A DNA stretch of 30,998 nucleotides from Heterobasidion occidentale (lineage: Eukaryota; Basidiomycota; Agaricomycetes; Russulales; Bondarzewiaceae): assembly GCA_039111635.1 (NCBI GenBank), contig JBCAQO010000088.1, positions 1 through 30,998 of the forward strand. Direction: 5' to 3'. Shown in pieces: positions 1-10,267 of the stretch. A model generated the notes under the pieces. It saw only the letters and a program-made list of their open reading frames with translations, had not been told where the DNA came from and ran no database searches. The translations under genes were made by a program, and so were the position numbers. Position 1 is the stretch's first letter; every line of letters starts with the position of its first letter.

Positions 1-53
1 CATGGGAATATAATATACACTGGCTGAGACGCAAAGCACGACCGACGACGGGC

Positions 54-528
54 TCATTTCTTGCCTCCTGTCCCCCCGTCTGGCGCCTCCGCCGATGGCG
101 CCTTCACCGTCGCAGTCGCAGGAGGGTCGCCCTTGAGATTCGACAAGCCAAGGTTCTTCCACTCGTCCGGCTCCATCAGGCCTCTACACCACGCATTCAG
201 CACCACGCATCAAACACGACAAACACGCAACGCACGCACTTCTTCATCCGACAGCCCAGGTAGTCGCGGTTCAGGTGCCGGCACTCCGTCGACGCGCTCG
301 CGTGCTTCCGCAGGCAGTCGAGGTAGCGCATCATCGCCTCTTTGCATTCCCCTGTTACGGCCGGGGGCACACACACACACACACACACAGTCAGCGCGTC
401 GCGCGCGGCGGGCGAAAGGGGGTGGGGGTCAGCGGGTGCGAACCGTCGTGGTCTAGCGGGAACGAGCCGCGGTCGGGCGGGTTCACCTGGAATCCGCCCG
501 AGATGGATGGCGGGCGTCCGAATGACAT
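54..528 (-). CDS. COX19: Cytochrome c oxidase assembly factor Cox19 (twin CX9C)
   Basis: Cox19 is a small mitochondrial intermembrane-space protein, imported by the Mia40 relay, that supports copper delivery and assembly of cytochrome c oxidase. The model has three exons (444-528, 240-351, 54-183; minus strand) that join in frame to 108 residues, the usual family size. Exon 1 gives an N-terminus ending in SFPLDHDG. Exon 2 encodes two CX9C motifs (C-KEAMMRYLD-C and C-RHLNRDYLG-C), which form the helical hairpin. Exon 3 begins GLMEPDEWKNLGL, the typical fungal Cox19 ending. Both introns are GT-AG, and the first contains an (AC/GT)11 microsatellite. The start at 528 fits the family N-terminus. 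The stop is at 54-56, so the 3' UTR lies in the first 53 bases of the window. Confidence 0.93.
368..389. repeat. (CA)11 dinucleotide microsatellite
   Basis: Eleven uninterrupted CA units lie inside the first COX19 intron, between the acceptor and donor sites. Length variation here would not change the protein. Confidence 0.95.
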
Positions 529-916
529 CGTCGAAAGAGCAGAGCGAGCGAGCGAGCGAGCGTGGGAACGCCGTCGCGCGGATTTGGATCACTTTGTCAC
601 TCTTTGCGAGGCGTCGGTCCGGAACATCAGTCGGATCTCCTAAAAATATATGTAGTAGACGACCTTGCGTATACAAGTACATGTCGGCCAGATGGATTCT
701 AAATGCATCGAGGGAAGGAGCGGTATGTTATCGGGCACGTTCGAAAGCACGAGACGATAGGTTTGTCCTTGAAGATAGAAGAAGCAAAAAAAAACCCCCC
801 ACGAACAGAGAAGCCTGGTAGTATGGTGTTTGCCGGAAAATAAAAAAGAGAGCGGAAGTGGTAGAATGGACGGCGCCTCGATCGGCGAGGGTATACGGGA
901 ACGAAGATCAGAAAGC
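529..916. other. Intergenic: COX19 promoter and 3' end of the LAMTOR1-like gene
   Basis: No convincing coding exon is present on either strand. Bases 529-700 should hold the COX19 promoter and 5' UTR. Bases 700-916 should hold the 3' UTR of the upstream minus-strand gene. There is a short GAGC-type repeat near 540-562 and an A-run next to a C-run at 786-800. Confidence 0.6.
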
Positions 917-1745
917 TCAGTCTCCCCAGCTCTTCGAGAGCGAGCCGACGCCGTCGACGCTGAACGCGTTGTTGACGGGCGGGCTGCCTTCGCGCACGAC
1001 CTTGCATGCCGACGTGCTCGTCAGTCAGATAGCCGCGTGGACGTGAAAAGAATGCACCCACCTCTTCGCCCTCCGATCGTTCTGCCGGCACATCCGCAGA
1101 CGAGCCGCCCTGCTCCTCGATGACGCCCACCCGCGCGTGGCTCCGACCGCGCCGCGCGAACGCCCCAGCAGCAGAGGGCCCGACGACCCTGACGACGCGC
1201 ACGTTCAGCGCGGGGCGCTCCTCGCCGTCGCCGTTATCGGGGTCGTGGGAGGCCGAGTCCGACGTCTGCGCGGTCTCGACCGACGGCTGCGGGGACGGGA
1301 AGCGGCCTGAGCGGGACGTGGACGGGTCCGAGTAGGTCGGGAGGGCCTTGTTGCGGAGGTTGAAGGGGAGGGGCGTGTTCAAGCTGACCATCTTGCTGCC
1401 GGGGGGCAGACGGGGAGGTCAGAGGCGCGCGGGGGGGGCGGGGGGATAAGGGGCGGCTCACCCTTCTTTCGAGCGGACGATGCCTCGGAGGCGCTCGGCC
1501 ATGCGCTCGGGGTCTACGACGACGGCATTGCGGATGGGCCTGCGGGAGGTGGGGGTCAGTGTTGCAGATGGGAAGGGGCGAAAGGAAAGGAGCTCACGCC
1601 GGTTCTTCGGTCTGGGGGATAAGGCGAGTTCGCTCGTCGGGCTGGGACGACTGGCGGGGAGACGCGATCAGCCACGAGCGACGGGGAGCAGGAGGCGGCG
1701 ACTGACCGTGCTATCTGAGCGGGTGCGAAAGCAGCAGCAGAACAT
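917..1745 (-). CDS. LAMTOR1/Ego1-like late endosomal/lysosomal adaptor (tentative)
   Basis: Five exons (1707-1745, 1598-1650, 1462-1539, 1062-1395, 917-1000; minus strand) join in frame to 195 residues. The protein starts MFCCCF, a cysteine cluster suited to palmitoylation. The motif PDERTRLIP follows near residue 18, and then a stretch with DPERMAERLRGIV. This layout of terminal Cys cluster, DERTxLI acidic-dileucine-like motif and short helix matches the lysosomal scaffold family LAMTOR1/Ego1, which anchors the Ragulator/EGO complex and Rag GTPases for TORC1 signalling. The rest is Ser/Pro-rich and disordered. It ends VGSLSKSWGD. The usual myristoylated Gly2 is absent. All four introns are GT-AG with lengths 56, 58, 66 and 61 nt. 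The family assignment rests on short motifs only, so the gene structure is more certain than the name. Confidence 0.55.
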
Positions 1746-1886
1746 GGGTGGAGGTGGAGAGGAGGAGGGGGCTAGTGATAGTGGTCGATGGACTTGTGGT
1801 GGTTCATGACTAGGACGGCGAGTCGACCCGATCGGGGTCTAGTATGGCGACGGGCTTCGAGTGCCCGAGGCCGCGATACCTTGCAA
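1746..1886. promoter_or_regulatory. 141-bp divergent promoter, LAMTOR1-like / TRS65
   Basis: Only 141 bp separate the two start codons, so both genes must use one bidirectional promoter. An out-of-frame ATG at 1844 lies upstream of the TRS65 start at 1887. It could act as a leaky uORF if transcription begins before it. No clear TATA box is visible. Confidence 0.6.
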
Positions 1887-4800
1887 ATGGCGACGTTGGC
1901 CCAGCTCGTCAACGCCTCCGCCCTCGACGTCCTCGTCCCCAACACCGCACTCGCCTTCCCTTCCGACGACATATCCCCCCCAAAGTGGCTCGACCAGCTC
2001 AAGTCCCACGCCGTAGACAGAAGGCTGGCCTTCTTCGGTGCGTCTCCCTCGCGGCGTCTCTACATACTGTCTTGCAACTCGCCGCGCCGTCTCGACAGAT
2101 GAACATCTGCAGTTCCTGCTCATCCTCAGGATACAGTCCCTCGCGGACACGCTGGAAGACCCGGCGCACCCGCCCATCGCCCTCCTCTCCTTCCTCGCAC
2201 ACGTCCAGGTCTCCTACGACGCGTCCTACATCTCCCCGGTCTCCTTCTCCCCCTCGCCCTCGCCAGGCCTGCTCACCCCAGCGGTCCGCATCTCCACGCC
2301 CCCACGCGCATCGTCACTCAAGCCCCGCGTCCACGTCCCGCCCAACATCGTCCCGCCGGCAACGCCGAATCCAACGCCTCTGACGACTGAACAGGACCGC
2401 AGATACGTCAAGGCGGAGGGCACCCCGTTGGCCTCGGGCGTGTGGGGGGACGCGAAAGACGGCAAGGAGTCCTTCGCGCTCTTGTGGGATGCCGCGACAA
2501 AAGAATGGGTCGCCGTCTACTCGATGTCCGTCAACGTCGGTGAGCGATCCTCGCCTGCTCTTTCCCGCGTGGGGATCATCTCACTTTGTCGCAGTCTTTC
2601 TGCGGATGAACATTCATGATCCTTTGCTGTGCTTGACGGTCTCGACGACCCTGCGCGAGAAGCCGGTATCGGTCACGCCCGCGCGCAAACACCTTGCGAC
2701 CCTCATCGCCGCAGCAGGCGGGCTCCCAAAACCACTCGCCGTGCTCAACGGGGCAGGCGACGACGACGACGAGCCAAGAAAACAAACCGGGCTCGATGAA
2801 GTCAATTTACTGGGTGGTCTGCTCTCCGGTGAGCGCGCAACTGTCCTCTAGTCTGTGTCTAGGGTCTGATTGCCGCGACAAGGATCGACGTTCGCTCATC
2901 AAACGGACAAGCCCCTGGATCTGCCCACCACCAGGCTGGGCCCAAGAACACGTAGAACGGAGTTCGCGCTCGGGCCCACACCCGTGCGACCGCCTTCGCC
3001 GCGCTCAGCGTCCGCGCTTTCCCCGACCACCGTGACCGCGCCCGTCCACCCGACGCTCCGCAAATCCTTCCGCAAAACGCTCCAGACCGTGTCCGGCTTC
3101 CGCGTGCGCATGCGCACCGTCTTCGTCCCGTACGTCCTCCTCCCGCAGCCCGACGCCGAGCGCGCGCGCGACCTGGACGACGAGATGGACGAGCTCGCGG
3201 CCGGGCACACGGAGCGCACCGTCGTGCTGTGCGTCGAGATCGAGAACTCGGGCGAGTCCGGGCACGGGTTCTCCGTCGACGACATCGACGTGCGCGTGAG
3301 CGGCGGGGAGGGCACGCGCGTGCGGCTCATCACGTGGGACGAGGGCAAGGTCTTTCCGATCAAGATGCTGGGCATGGAGCAGTACAACGTGCTCTACGCC
3401 GTCGAGTTCCTCGCGTCCGCGCTGCCGGAGAAGCAGCCGCTGCTCGGCGGCGCGGAACCCCCCGCGGAGGCGGAGATGCAGCGCGCGGTGACGATCAACG
3501 TGCACGGGCGCCCGTTCGAGGTGTCCGCGTCCGGCATGCTGTATCCGACGCAGACGTTCGTGTCGCGCTGGAACTGCGTCCTCGACCTGTCGCTGCAGCG
3601 CAACCGCGACTCGCTCAGCGTTGCTATGACCGTCGACGACGAGTTCTCCGCGCCGCGCTCCGGCGGGAAGAGCACCGGCGTTGACCCTCACAACGCGCTC
3701 CCGGAACCCGCATCCCCGTTCCCCACTGCTACGCCCTACACCGCCATGTCCCTCGCTTCACAACAACAACAACAGCAGCAGCAGCACCCACCCAATCCCA
3801 CCTCCAACGCCGTCGCAGGAAACAAACGGCACACGCTCCCCACCACCGTTCCCGGCAAAGTGCCCAAACCGCCAATGAACTACCGTTCCTCGACCTCGCT
3901 CCTCAACCCCGCGAACCGCCGCGACAGCTACCCGACCACGTCCCCGAGCCCGCTCTCAAAGGTCGCCTACACCCCTCCCTCGATCGCCGTGCAGTCGTAC
4001 GCCCGCACGCCCACGACGCCCACCACGACCTTCGCGCCGCCCCCGCCCACGCCCATGGTCACCTCCGGCTTCGGCGGCATCCCGCCCCCGGCGCCGCTCA
4101 GCCCCATGCTGCCCACCGGCGCCGCGGACGAGGGCTTCGACGCGATGCCGCCGCCGACCCCAGCGTACCCGGCGTACCCGTCCTTGCCGCTGCCGCCGAC
4201 GCCGCGCGCGCAGGGCCCCGTGGCGGGCTGGGGCGGGAGCGTGGGCCCGACGGTCGAGATCCCGCGGTCGCGCGGCCACGCCGAGCCTGTTACGGCCGCG
4301 GGACTGGGCGGCGTGTCGCCCAGCGCGCTCGGCCCGCGGGTGGGCGGTGGCGTGCACGGTGCGGAGCACGACCAGGCGCAGGAGGGCGAGAAGGTGGTCG
4401 TGTCGGTGGGGCTGCTGTCGCACCGGAACGGGGCCGACGAGATGGGGGCGGCAGGGGCGGACGGCGGGGGCCCGCCGAAGATATACCCGCACGACCGGTT
4501 CACGCTCGACGTGTTCGTGTTTAACCAGAGCTCGTGGACGCGGCGGTTCGAGGTGAGCTGTCCGGAGCGGCGGAGGCGGCGGCAGATGGACGGCGCGGGG
4601 AAGGGCGGGGCGGCGGGCCTCGGCTACGGCTATGGCCACGGCCACGGCGTCGTGCCGCTGGAGAACCGCGTGCGCGTGGGGTGAGCGCGTCTCTTGTCCG
4701 TCTCTGTTCTCGCTGGGTGCTGACACCGAGGCTCGGATGGCCTGTGCGCGCGACAGCCCGCTGAAGCCGTCGACGTGCCAGTCGGTGAGGATGGACTTCC

Positions 4801-4986
4801 TCGCGCTCGCGCCGGGCGTGCATCCGATCGAGACGCTGACGCTGACGGACGTCGAGACGGGGTACTCCATCAACCTGCGGTGCGTGGCGTGCTTTCTGCT
4901 TTCTGCGCGACGTCTGCGGGCCCCGCTGACGCGCGGCGCACAGGTCCGTCATGGACGTCGTCGTCCACGAGCAGCGGGAGCGGTGA
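1887..4986 (+). CDS. TRS65: TRAPP-II complex subunit Trs65
   Basis: Trs65 is a fungal subunit of the TRAPP-II vesicle-tethering complex, which activates Ypt31/32-type Rabs at the late Golgi. Six exons (1887-2037, 2099-2539, 2595-2828, 2883-4680, 4757-4879, 4944-4986) join in frame to 929 residues. Recognisable parts are an N-terminal helical/beta region, then the core around FRVRMRTVFVPYVLLP followed by beta-rich segments (VLCVEIENSGESG, NVLYAVEFLAS). A C-terminal beta domain has FTLDVFVFNQSSWTRRFEV and ends VMDVVVHEQRER. Between these sits a long insert rich in Pro, Gly and Ser, with a polyQ run encoded near 3761-3783, probably disordered. The acceptor of intron 3 was placed at 2882 because the more obvious AG at 2862 leads out of frame. 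Yeast Trs65 is shorter; the low-complexity insert accounts for most of the difference. Confidence 0.85.
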
Positions 4987-5549
4987 CCCCGCGCTTTTTC
5001 CCGGGAGTCAATAACTTATTTCGACGTCTTGTATACCACACACACACGCGTGTATTTGTGCACAGCGGCAGGGAGAATAGAATGCTGGCCCGATGCGTTT
5101 TTTGAGCGCAGGCCACGGTGAAGCCCCGGAGAAAAACAGCAGCGTCCGCGCCTGCGCCGAGTGGAGTTAGCGAGCGGGACCCGACTCGTCGCCCTAAATT
5201 ACAGGACGTTTTCTAAAGAATTATGAAGTGCCCGCTTATCTTGCGGCTCCGTCGCGCGGAGTCGAAACTTTGCACTTGATTTGCAACTCAGTCGGTGCTG
5301 CATGACCTGGTGGTCTTCCCCCCTCTGCCTCACAGGGAATCGGTCGGCCCCCCGTGGATTTCGGCAGGGGAAGGGCTGGACATCTGCGAACGCTCTGCTC
5401 TCCGCTTCCGGGCGGTGAACGGCCAGTTTACGAGAAAAAAAAGAGCCTTCTGCAGGCGATCCGCATCCGGTCAATTATACAGACATGTCGTAGAGATGAG
5501 ACAGATCATGTACACCCATGGTACATCTTCCTGCCATACATCTGCCTGA
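4987..5549. other. Convergent intergenic region, TRS65 / bZIP
   Basis: Both flanking genes end here, so the stretch should be two 3' UTRs with polyadenylation signals. A short CA repeat lies at 5039-5047. I see no coding exon or RNA gene. Confidence 0.55.
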
Positions 5550-6770
5550 TCAGGTGTCGCGGTCCTTGCTGCTCCCTTCGCTCTTGTCCTTGGATTTGTC
5601 CGTCCCGTCCTTGCCTTCTCCCCCAGCGTCAGAAGCGGGAGGCAGAAAGTCGCCCGTGGCGCGCTTACTCTTCAGCATCACGATCTCCTTCAGCCATCCG
5701 TTCTCGCGGCGCAGGTCCGATGCCTCCTGCTCAAGCTCGTCGACGCGCCCGGTCAGGTCCGACACGGTGCGCTCGAGGTTCAGCGTCTTTTGTTTCTTCT
5801 TGATCCTGAAGCGCGCTGTGGAGGAGACAGGAGCGCGCGTGCTCGACGTCAGACCAGGAGATGCGAGGGCGCGGGCGAGGACGAGGGCTTACCGGAGGCG
5901 GCGGTATTTCGCCTGCGCTTCTCCTCGCTCATGCCGAGTTCGGGGTCGACGGGGCTGCCGGCCTGCGTGCCCGCGTCGGGAGAGCCCTGCGGGGACGCGG
6001 ACCTCGTCGCTCGAGACGTAGATGCGACGGGCTGCTGTTGCTGCTGGGTATTGATGCGAGGTAGAGGAGCCTGGGGTAACGGCGGCAGCGAAGGGAGCGG
6101 CTGCAGCGGAGGCAGCGATTGTCCGTCCTGGGGGAACGCAAAGGGAAAGGGAGGCGCATGGAACTGCTGAGGCACCGGAACCTGCTGCTGTTGCTGTGGG
6201 TGCTGCTGCTGCTGCTGCGCGTCGGCCGCGTGGAGGAGCGAAGGAAACTGGGCGTAGAGGCTCGGCGGGATTTGTGGCGGGTATCGGTTTGGATCGTTGG
6301 GGATATTGGCGGACGGAAAGCCGGACTGCACGGGCAGGTACATGTACGCCTCTTGGAGCGCGCTCAGCGCGCGCGCAAGGGCCTCGTAGCCTTCGACGGG
6401 TGTCCCAGGAGGCAGCTGCATATTAGGCGGGCCCTGTACGCTTGGTCCTGGCATGTGGGGGACCGGCGGAGGGCCCTGCGAATATTGTGTGAGCTTGGGC
6501 ACGATGTGAGCGATCGCGGGACAGCGGGCTCACCATACTCGACTGGGGACGCGAATTGGACGGCGCGGCGGAGGAGGCGCTCGCGGATCTGGTCCTGTGA
6601 GAACGGGTGGTCGTGTGGGGAGGGTGCCCCGAAGGGTTGGAGTGATCCTTGTCCATGTCGAAGGAGAAAGAGAGGTTTTCCCAGAGGTCGAGTTCGCTCT
6701 GCACGCCTGCAAAGTCGAAAGAATTGAGGGCTTCTTCGGAGGGCGCGGCCTCGGTTCTCAATGCAAGCAT
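5550..6770 (-). CDS. bZIP transcription factor, cys-3/Met4/ATF4-like
   Basis: Three exons (6534-6770, 5893-6475, 5550-5815; minus strand) give 361 residues. The C-terminal third carries a bZIP domain. The basic region KRRRNTAASARFRIKKKQ spans the exon 2/3 junction, and the DNA-contact signature N-x-A-A-S-x-R-F-R is intact. It runs into a leucine zipper (heptad Leu in LERTVSDL, VDEL, SDL, WLKEIV). The NTAASARFR form is typical of the fungal cys-3/Met4/Zip1 group, which controls sulfur-amino-acid and amino-acid stress genes. The N-terminal two thirds are Pro/Gln-rich, with several polyQ runs, as in activation domains. The start at 6770 opens MLALRTEAAPSEEALNSF. For the first intron I used the CAG acceptor (58-nt intron). 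An AAG acceptor 18 nt earlier would add six residues in frame. The regulated pathway is not shown by the sequence. Confidence 0.85.
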
Positions 6771-7254
6771 GTTTAACGGGCGTCAGAGGGGATATGGCTT
6801 CGAAACGGGTGGAAAGCAGGCATGCGGAGTGCAGGCATTGGAGGAGAGCGCGGTGGTGTGGGTGATTCGCCATAAAGACACAAGATGGCGACAGCGCGCG
6901 CATTACAGATCTACGGCAGCCACCGCCGCGGCTTTTTGCAATTGCGTCTGTTCCAGTGTGGGCGTGCACTTTGTGGGGAGGAGAAGCTCGACCGGCGTCC
7001 GTCGACGCTCTCGTGCAGTCACTGCACGGCTGCGATCGAATTGGGGTCGTGGGTACAATGTGCGGAGGCAGCTGGGTGGGGGCGAAGCGATTCGAGAGGA
7101 CGTGGAGGCGTCTCCAAGGGCGAGATCACGCATGGCAAGTCTCGCTCTCCCGTCGAGTTGCTCAAACTGACAGCCTCGCTCTATAAACCGATGGCGGTGT
7201 CGGGCTGGACAGCCACTGTGCCGCCGCAGATCTGGAGAACAGGAAGTCAAAACT

Positions 7255-7280
7255 ATTCGGAATTCAACACAATTCCGAAT
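7255..7280. promoter_or_regulatory. Perfect inverted repeat, CGG-N14-CCG
   Basis: ATTCGGAATT (7255-7264) and its exact reverse complement AATTCCGAAT (7271-7280) are separated by six bases. The inner triplets read CGG-N14-CCG. Inverted CGG triplets are the half-sites of dimeric Zn2Cys6 fungal regulators, so this is a candidate operator. The binding protein is unknown. Confidence 0.5.
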
Positions 7281-7353
7281 GCCCGCCAGTTTGGTCCCCT
7301 TGTTAGACGCGTCGGTCACAGCTGGCCACGCGAGCGTCACGCGAGTCACCCAC

Positions 7354-7370
7354 TGACTCAGCATGACGCA
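7354..7370 (+). promoter_or_regulatory. AP-1/Gcn4-type sites TGACTCA and TGACGCA
   Basis: A consensus TGACTCA (7354-7360) is followed three bases later by TGACGCA (7364-7370). Further GTCAC half-sites lie at 7336-7340, 7345-7349 and 7383-7387. Such sites bind bZIP factors, and a bZIP gene is divergently transcribed from this same promoter. Confidence 0.45.
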
Positions 7371-7477
7371 GTCCTTGGACGCGTCACCTTCCTCAGCAAA
7401 GCAGGGACCGCACAGCAGCACCGTTCATCCTACAACCACGATGGTCAGTCCGTTCTCCGTCTCCAGCCCCGCGAAAA

Positions 7478-9785
7478 ATGCTGAAGGCGCCGAAGCTGGT
7501 CAGGATCAGATCAAGAGACGGCAACTTTCGCTTCGAGGTCCAGCCCACAACCGATATATCCGAGCTGGTGGCCAAAGTACGTATTTGGAACACTTCATCT
7601 GGTCTCGCGTTCTAGCTCACGTTCGCTCGCTATCTTAGATCCTGGAAACGACCACGGATGCAGATGCCTCCACTCTTGCGATCTCCAATCAGCCCCGAGG
7701 GAACGAGACCCTCGTCTCCACGCTGAAGGGCAGAAATCTGACTAACCTGGGATTGAAGTGCGCCCCTCTGCTTCACATCACGATCTCGTCGTCTGACTCG
7801 TTGTTTTGCTTGTAGTCACGGGGATCTTGTTTTTGTCACATACCAGCAACGTCCCTCTGCCAGTACCTCCCATGAACCCGTCTCTACCCCCCCGATTGTC
7901 CCGGCGCAATCCTCTGCATCCACAACAATTCCACGGCCGTGGGAAATCGTGCAAGAAGATCCCGTCGACCAGTACTGGCGGACACAGGATGGCAAGATCC
8001 CTCGCAGTAGAGACTCCAAGTTCTGTCGACACGGTCCCAGCGGGATGTGTGATTACTGCATGCCCCTCGAACCATATGACACAGCCTACCACTCAGAACA
8101 CAGCATCAAGCACCTCTCATATCACGCGTATCTCAAGAAACTCACACCAAAGACCTCATCGATCGCCGCCGCCGCCTTGCCCCCTCTGACGCCGCCAGAT
8201 TACCGAGTCAAAGTCCCTTGCCCGACCGGTGGCCACCCAAACTGGCCTGCGGGGATCTGCACGGCGTGCCAACCTTCAGCGATCACCCTACAGAGCCAAC
8301 CGTTCAGGACAGTGGATCATCTCGAAATCGCGTCCATGGAAATCGTTGATCGTTTCTTGCAAGCTTGGAGGGCAACAGGTCTGCAACGGTTCGGGTGGCT
8401 GATCGGACGCTATGAAGCCTATGACAAGGTCCCGATGGGTGTGAAAGCCGTCGTTGAGGCGATTCACGAGCCACCGCAAGAAGGCGAACTGGATGGCCTT
8501 TCATTAGGTCTTCCCTGGGAGGACGAGCCTCGCATCAAGGAGCTTGCCAGATCCGCATCGGCGCCCCTCCAGATTGTGGGATACATCTTCACTGATCTTG
8601 ACCCCACGCCTGAGGACCGCACGAAGAACGTCTACAAGCGGCATCCAAACTCGTTCTTCCTCTCCTCGCTCGAGGTCATTTTCGCTGCACACATGCAGGC
8701 CAGCCACCCCATGTCCTCGCGGTCCTCGCCCACAGGCCAGTTCTCTTCGCGTCTCGTCACGGCGGTGCTCACCGGCACCGAGGACGGCGCGATCGACGTG
8801 TCGGCATATCAAGTGTCCGAGCAGGCTGTTGGGATGGTGCAGGCGGATATGATAGAGGCCAGCGTTGACCCAGGGACGATGCTTGTGAAGCACGAAAGCA
8901 GAGGCGAGGACGGCAACGATGCGCGGTACGTCCCGGACGTATTCTTCAGATACAAGAACGAGTACGGGATCGAGGTGAAGAAGAGCGCGAAGCCCGCCTT
9001 CCCAGTCGAGTACCTTCTAGTCAACGTGCGTATCTCCCAAATCACACCTTGACGCGAGCATTTATCGTTTGCTTTCGTTTGGACGCACGCAGGTGACTCA
9101 TGGCTTCCCGCAAAATCCGTCGCCTGTCTTCCACTCGACCTCATTCACGATTGAGAACCGACCAGGGCTTGAGGACCAGCGCATCGAGAGCGTCCTGCGG
9201 ACGTTGAACGACAAGCGCGCGCCTGACGTGGGCGACAGCCGGCACGACAGGGACACGCCGCGTCGCTTCGAGCTCGCAAAGTGGTTGAGCGACTGGCATC
9301 TCATCGCGTTCTTGGGGACGTCCGGGCTCGTCTCCGAGGTGCGGCGTCCACTTTCGCTCGTCGTGCATATATACGTATGCTGACACGCAATGGCTGTACA
9401 GGACGACATGAAAATCTTCATCCGCGTCGCGTCGAATCCCAACAAAGACGACCCTGCGATTCTGGACCCGATCCTCGCGACCGAGAGCTGGCACACGCTG
9501 GTGACCTTCGCGCGAGAAAGCGCCCGTGAGCGCCCCCTCATCCGTTTTCGCTGTCCTCTCTTTTCTGATGCCCTTCACCTTCCAGCCCCGCCGCGCCCGT
9601 CCCAGGCCGCGCCATCGTCCGCTGGCCCCGGGTCGCACCGCATGGACGAAGACATCCCGCCCGAGCTCTTCGACCAGATCGCGGACGCCGGCGGGAGCGG
9701 CGGCATGCGCGTGTGCCCGCACTGCACGTTCGAAAACGCGCCTGGAGGGCACGACTGCGAGGTGTGCGGGCTCCCGCTGAGCTGA
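7478..9785 (+). CDS. NPL4: Npl4, ubiquitin-binding cofactor of Cdc48/p97
   Basis: Npl4 pairs with Ufd1 to guide ubiquitylated substrates to the Cdc48/p97 ATPase for ER-associated degradation and nuclear-envelope tasks. Six exons (7478-7576, 7639-7757, 7816-9025, 9093-9338, 9402-9525, 9586-9785) join to 665 residues. Residues 1 to about 80 form the ubiquitin-like UBX-type fold (MLKAPKLVRIRSRDG start). Next comes the zf-NPL4 region with two metal-binding blocks: FCRHGPSGMCDYC near 142, and CPTGGHPNWPAGICTAC near 208. The central domain is the catalytically dead MPN fold that binds unfolded ubiquitin (GLQRFGWLIGRYEAYDKVP). The protein ends in an NZF zinc finger (CPHCTFENAPGGHDCEVCG, last 23 residues), as in animal NPLOC4 and unlike S. 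cerevisiae Npl4. The stop falls in a GAGCT pentamer repeat (about 9776-9800). Confidence 0.95.
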
Positions 9786-10231
9786 GCTGAGCTGGGCTGG
9801 GCTGAAGTAGAGCAGAGCACAGCAGAGTAAGAGGGCGCTGTCCACCGCTGAGATATCACATATATAGCACGGGGTGGAGTCGGGTCGCAGGACGCAGTTT
9901 TTACATCTTGTAACACCTGACCAACGAGTCGAAGAAATGTACGCTGTGGTGCGTAGATGCTCGACGAGCGCCAAAGTTCTTCCGCTTTAACTGGGAACGG
10001 AGGGAACCGTCGTGATCACGTACGGACCGCCCCACTCGAGCACCTGTCAGGCAGCAGACCGACTCGCGCAAGTAAGTTAGAGAGCTGACGGCAGAGAGCT
10101 GCCGGGCGACGTGTGCATTGTGCGTATGTACATTGTTACCGAGTCCCCGATCCGGGCGTGCACGTACTTGGACGGAGCGCACGTGGAGGCGGGACGAAAA
10201 GCTCCGGTAAGATCTGTATGTGACAGGACAA

Positions 10232-10267
<36 letters not shown>

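Larger units (their letters stand above)
6771..7477. promoter_or_regulatory. Divergent promoter region, bZIP gene / NPL4
   Basis: This 707-bp stretch lies between the two start codons and has no supported exon. It contains a TATAAA at 7182-7187 (plus strand), a perfect 10-bp inverted repeat at 7255-7280, and a group of TGAC/GTCA half-sites with a full TGACTCA at 7354-7360, about 120 bp upstream of the NPL4 start. Confidence 0.6.

Noticed and set aside
2829..2862. Short 34-nt version of TRS65 intron 3 ending at TAG 2862
   Set aside because: It leads into a frame that does not join the downstream Trs65 core. The 54-nt intron ending at 2882 keeps the frame.
3005..4952. Long antisense reading frames opposite TRS65 (up to about 305 codons)
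   Set aside because: They are mirror frames of a GC-rich gene: Arg/Ala/His/Pro-rich, without family motifs. The sense strand has a complete spliced Trs65.
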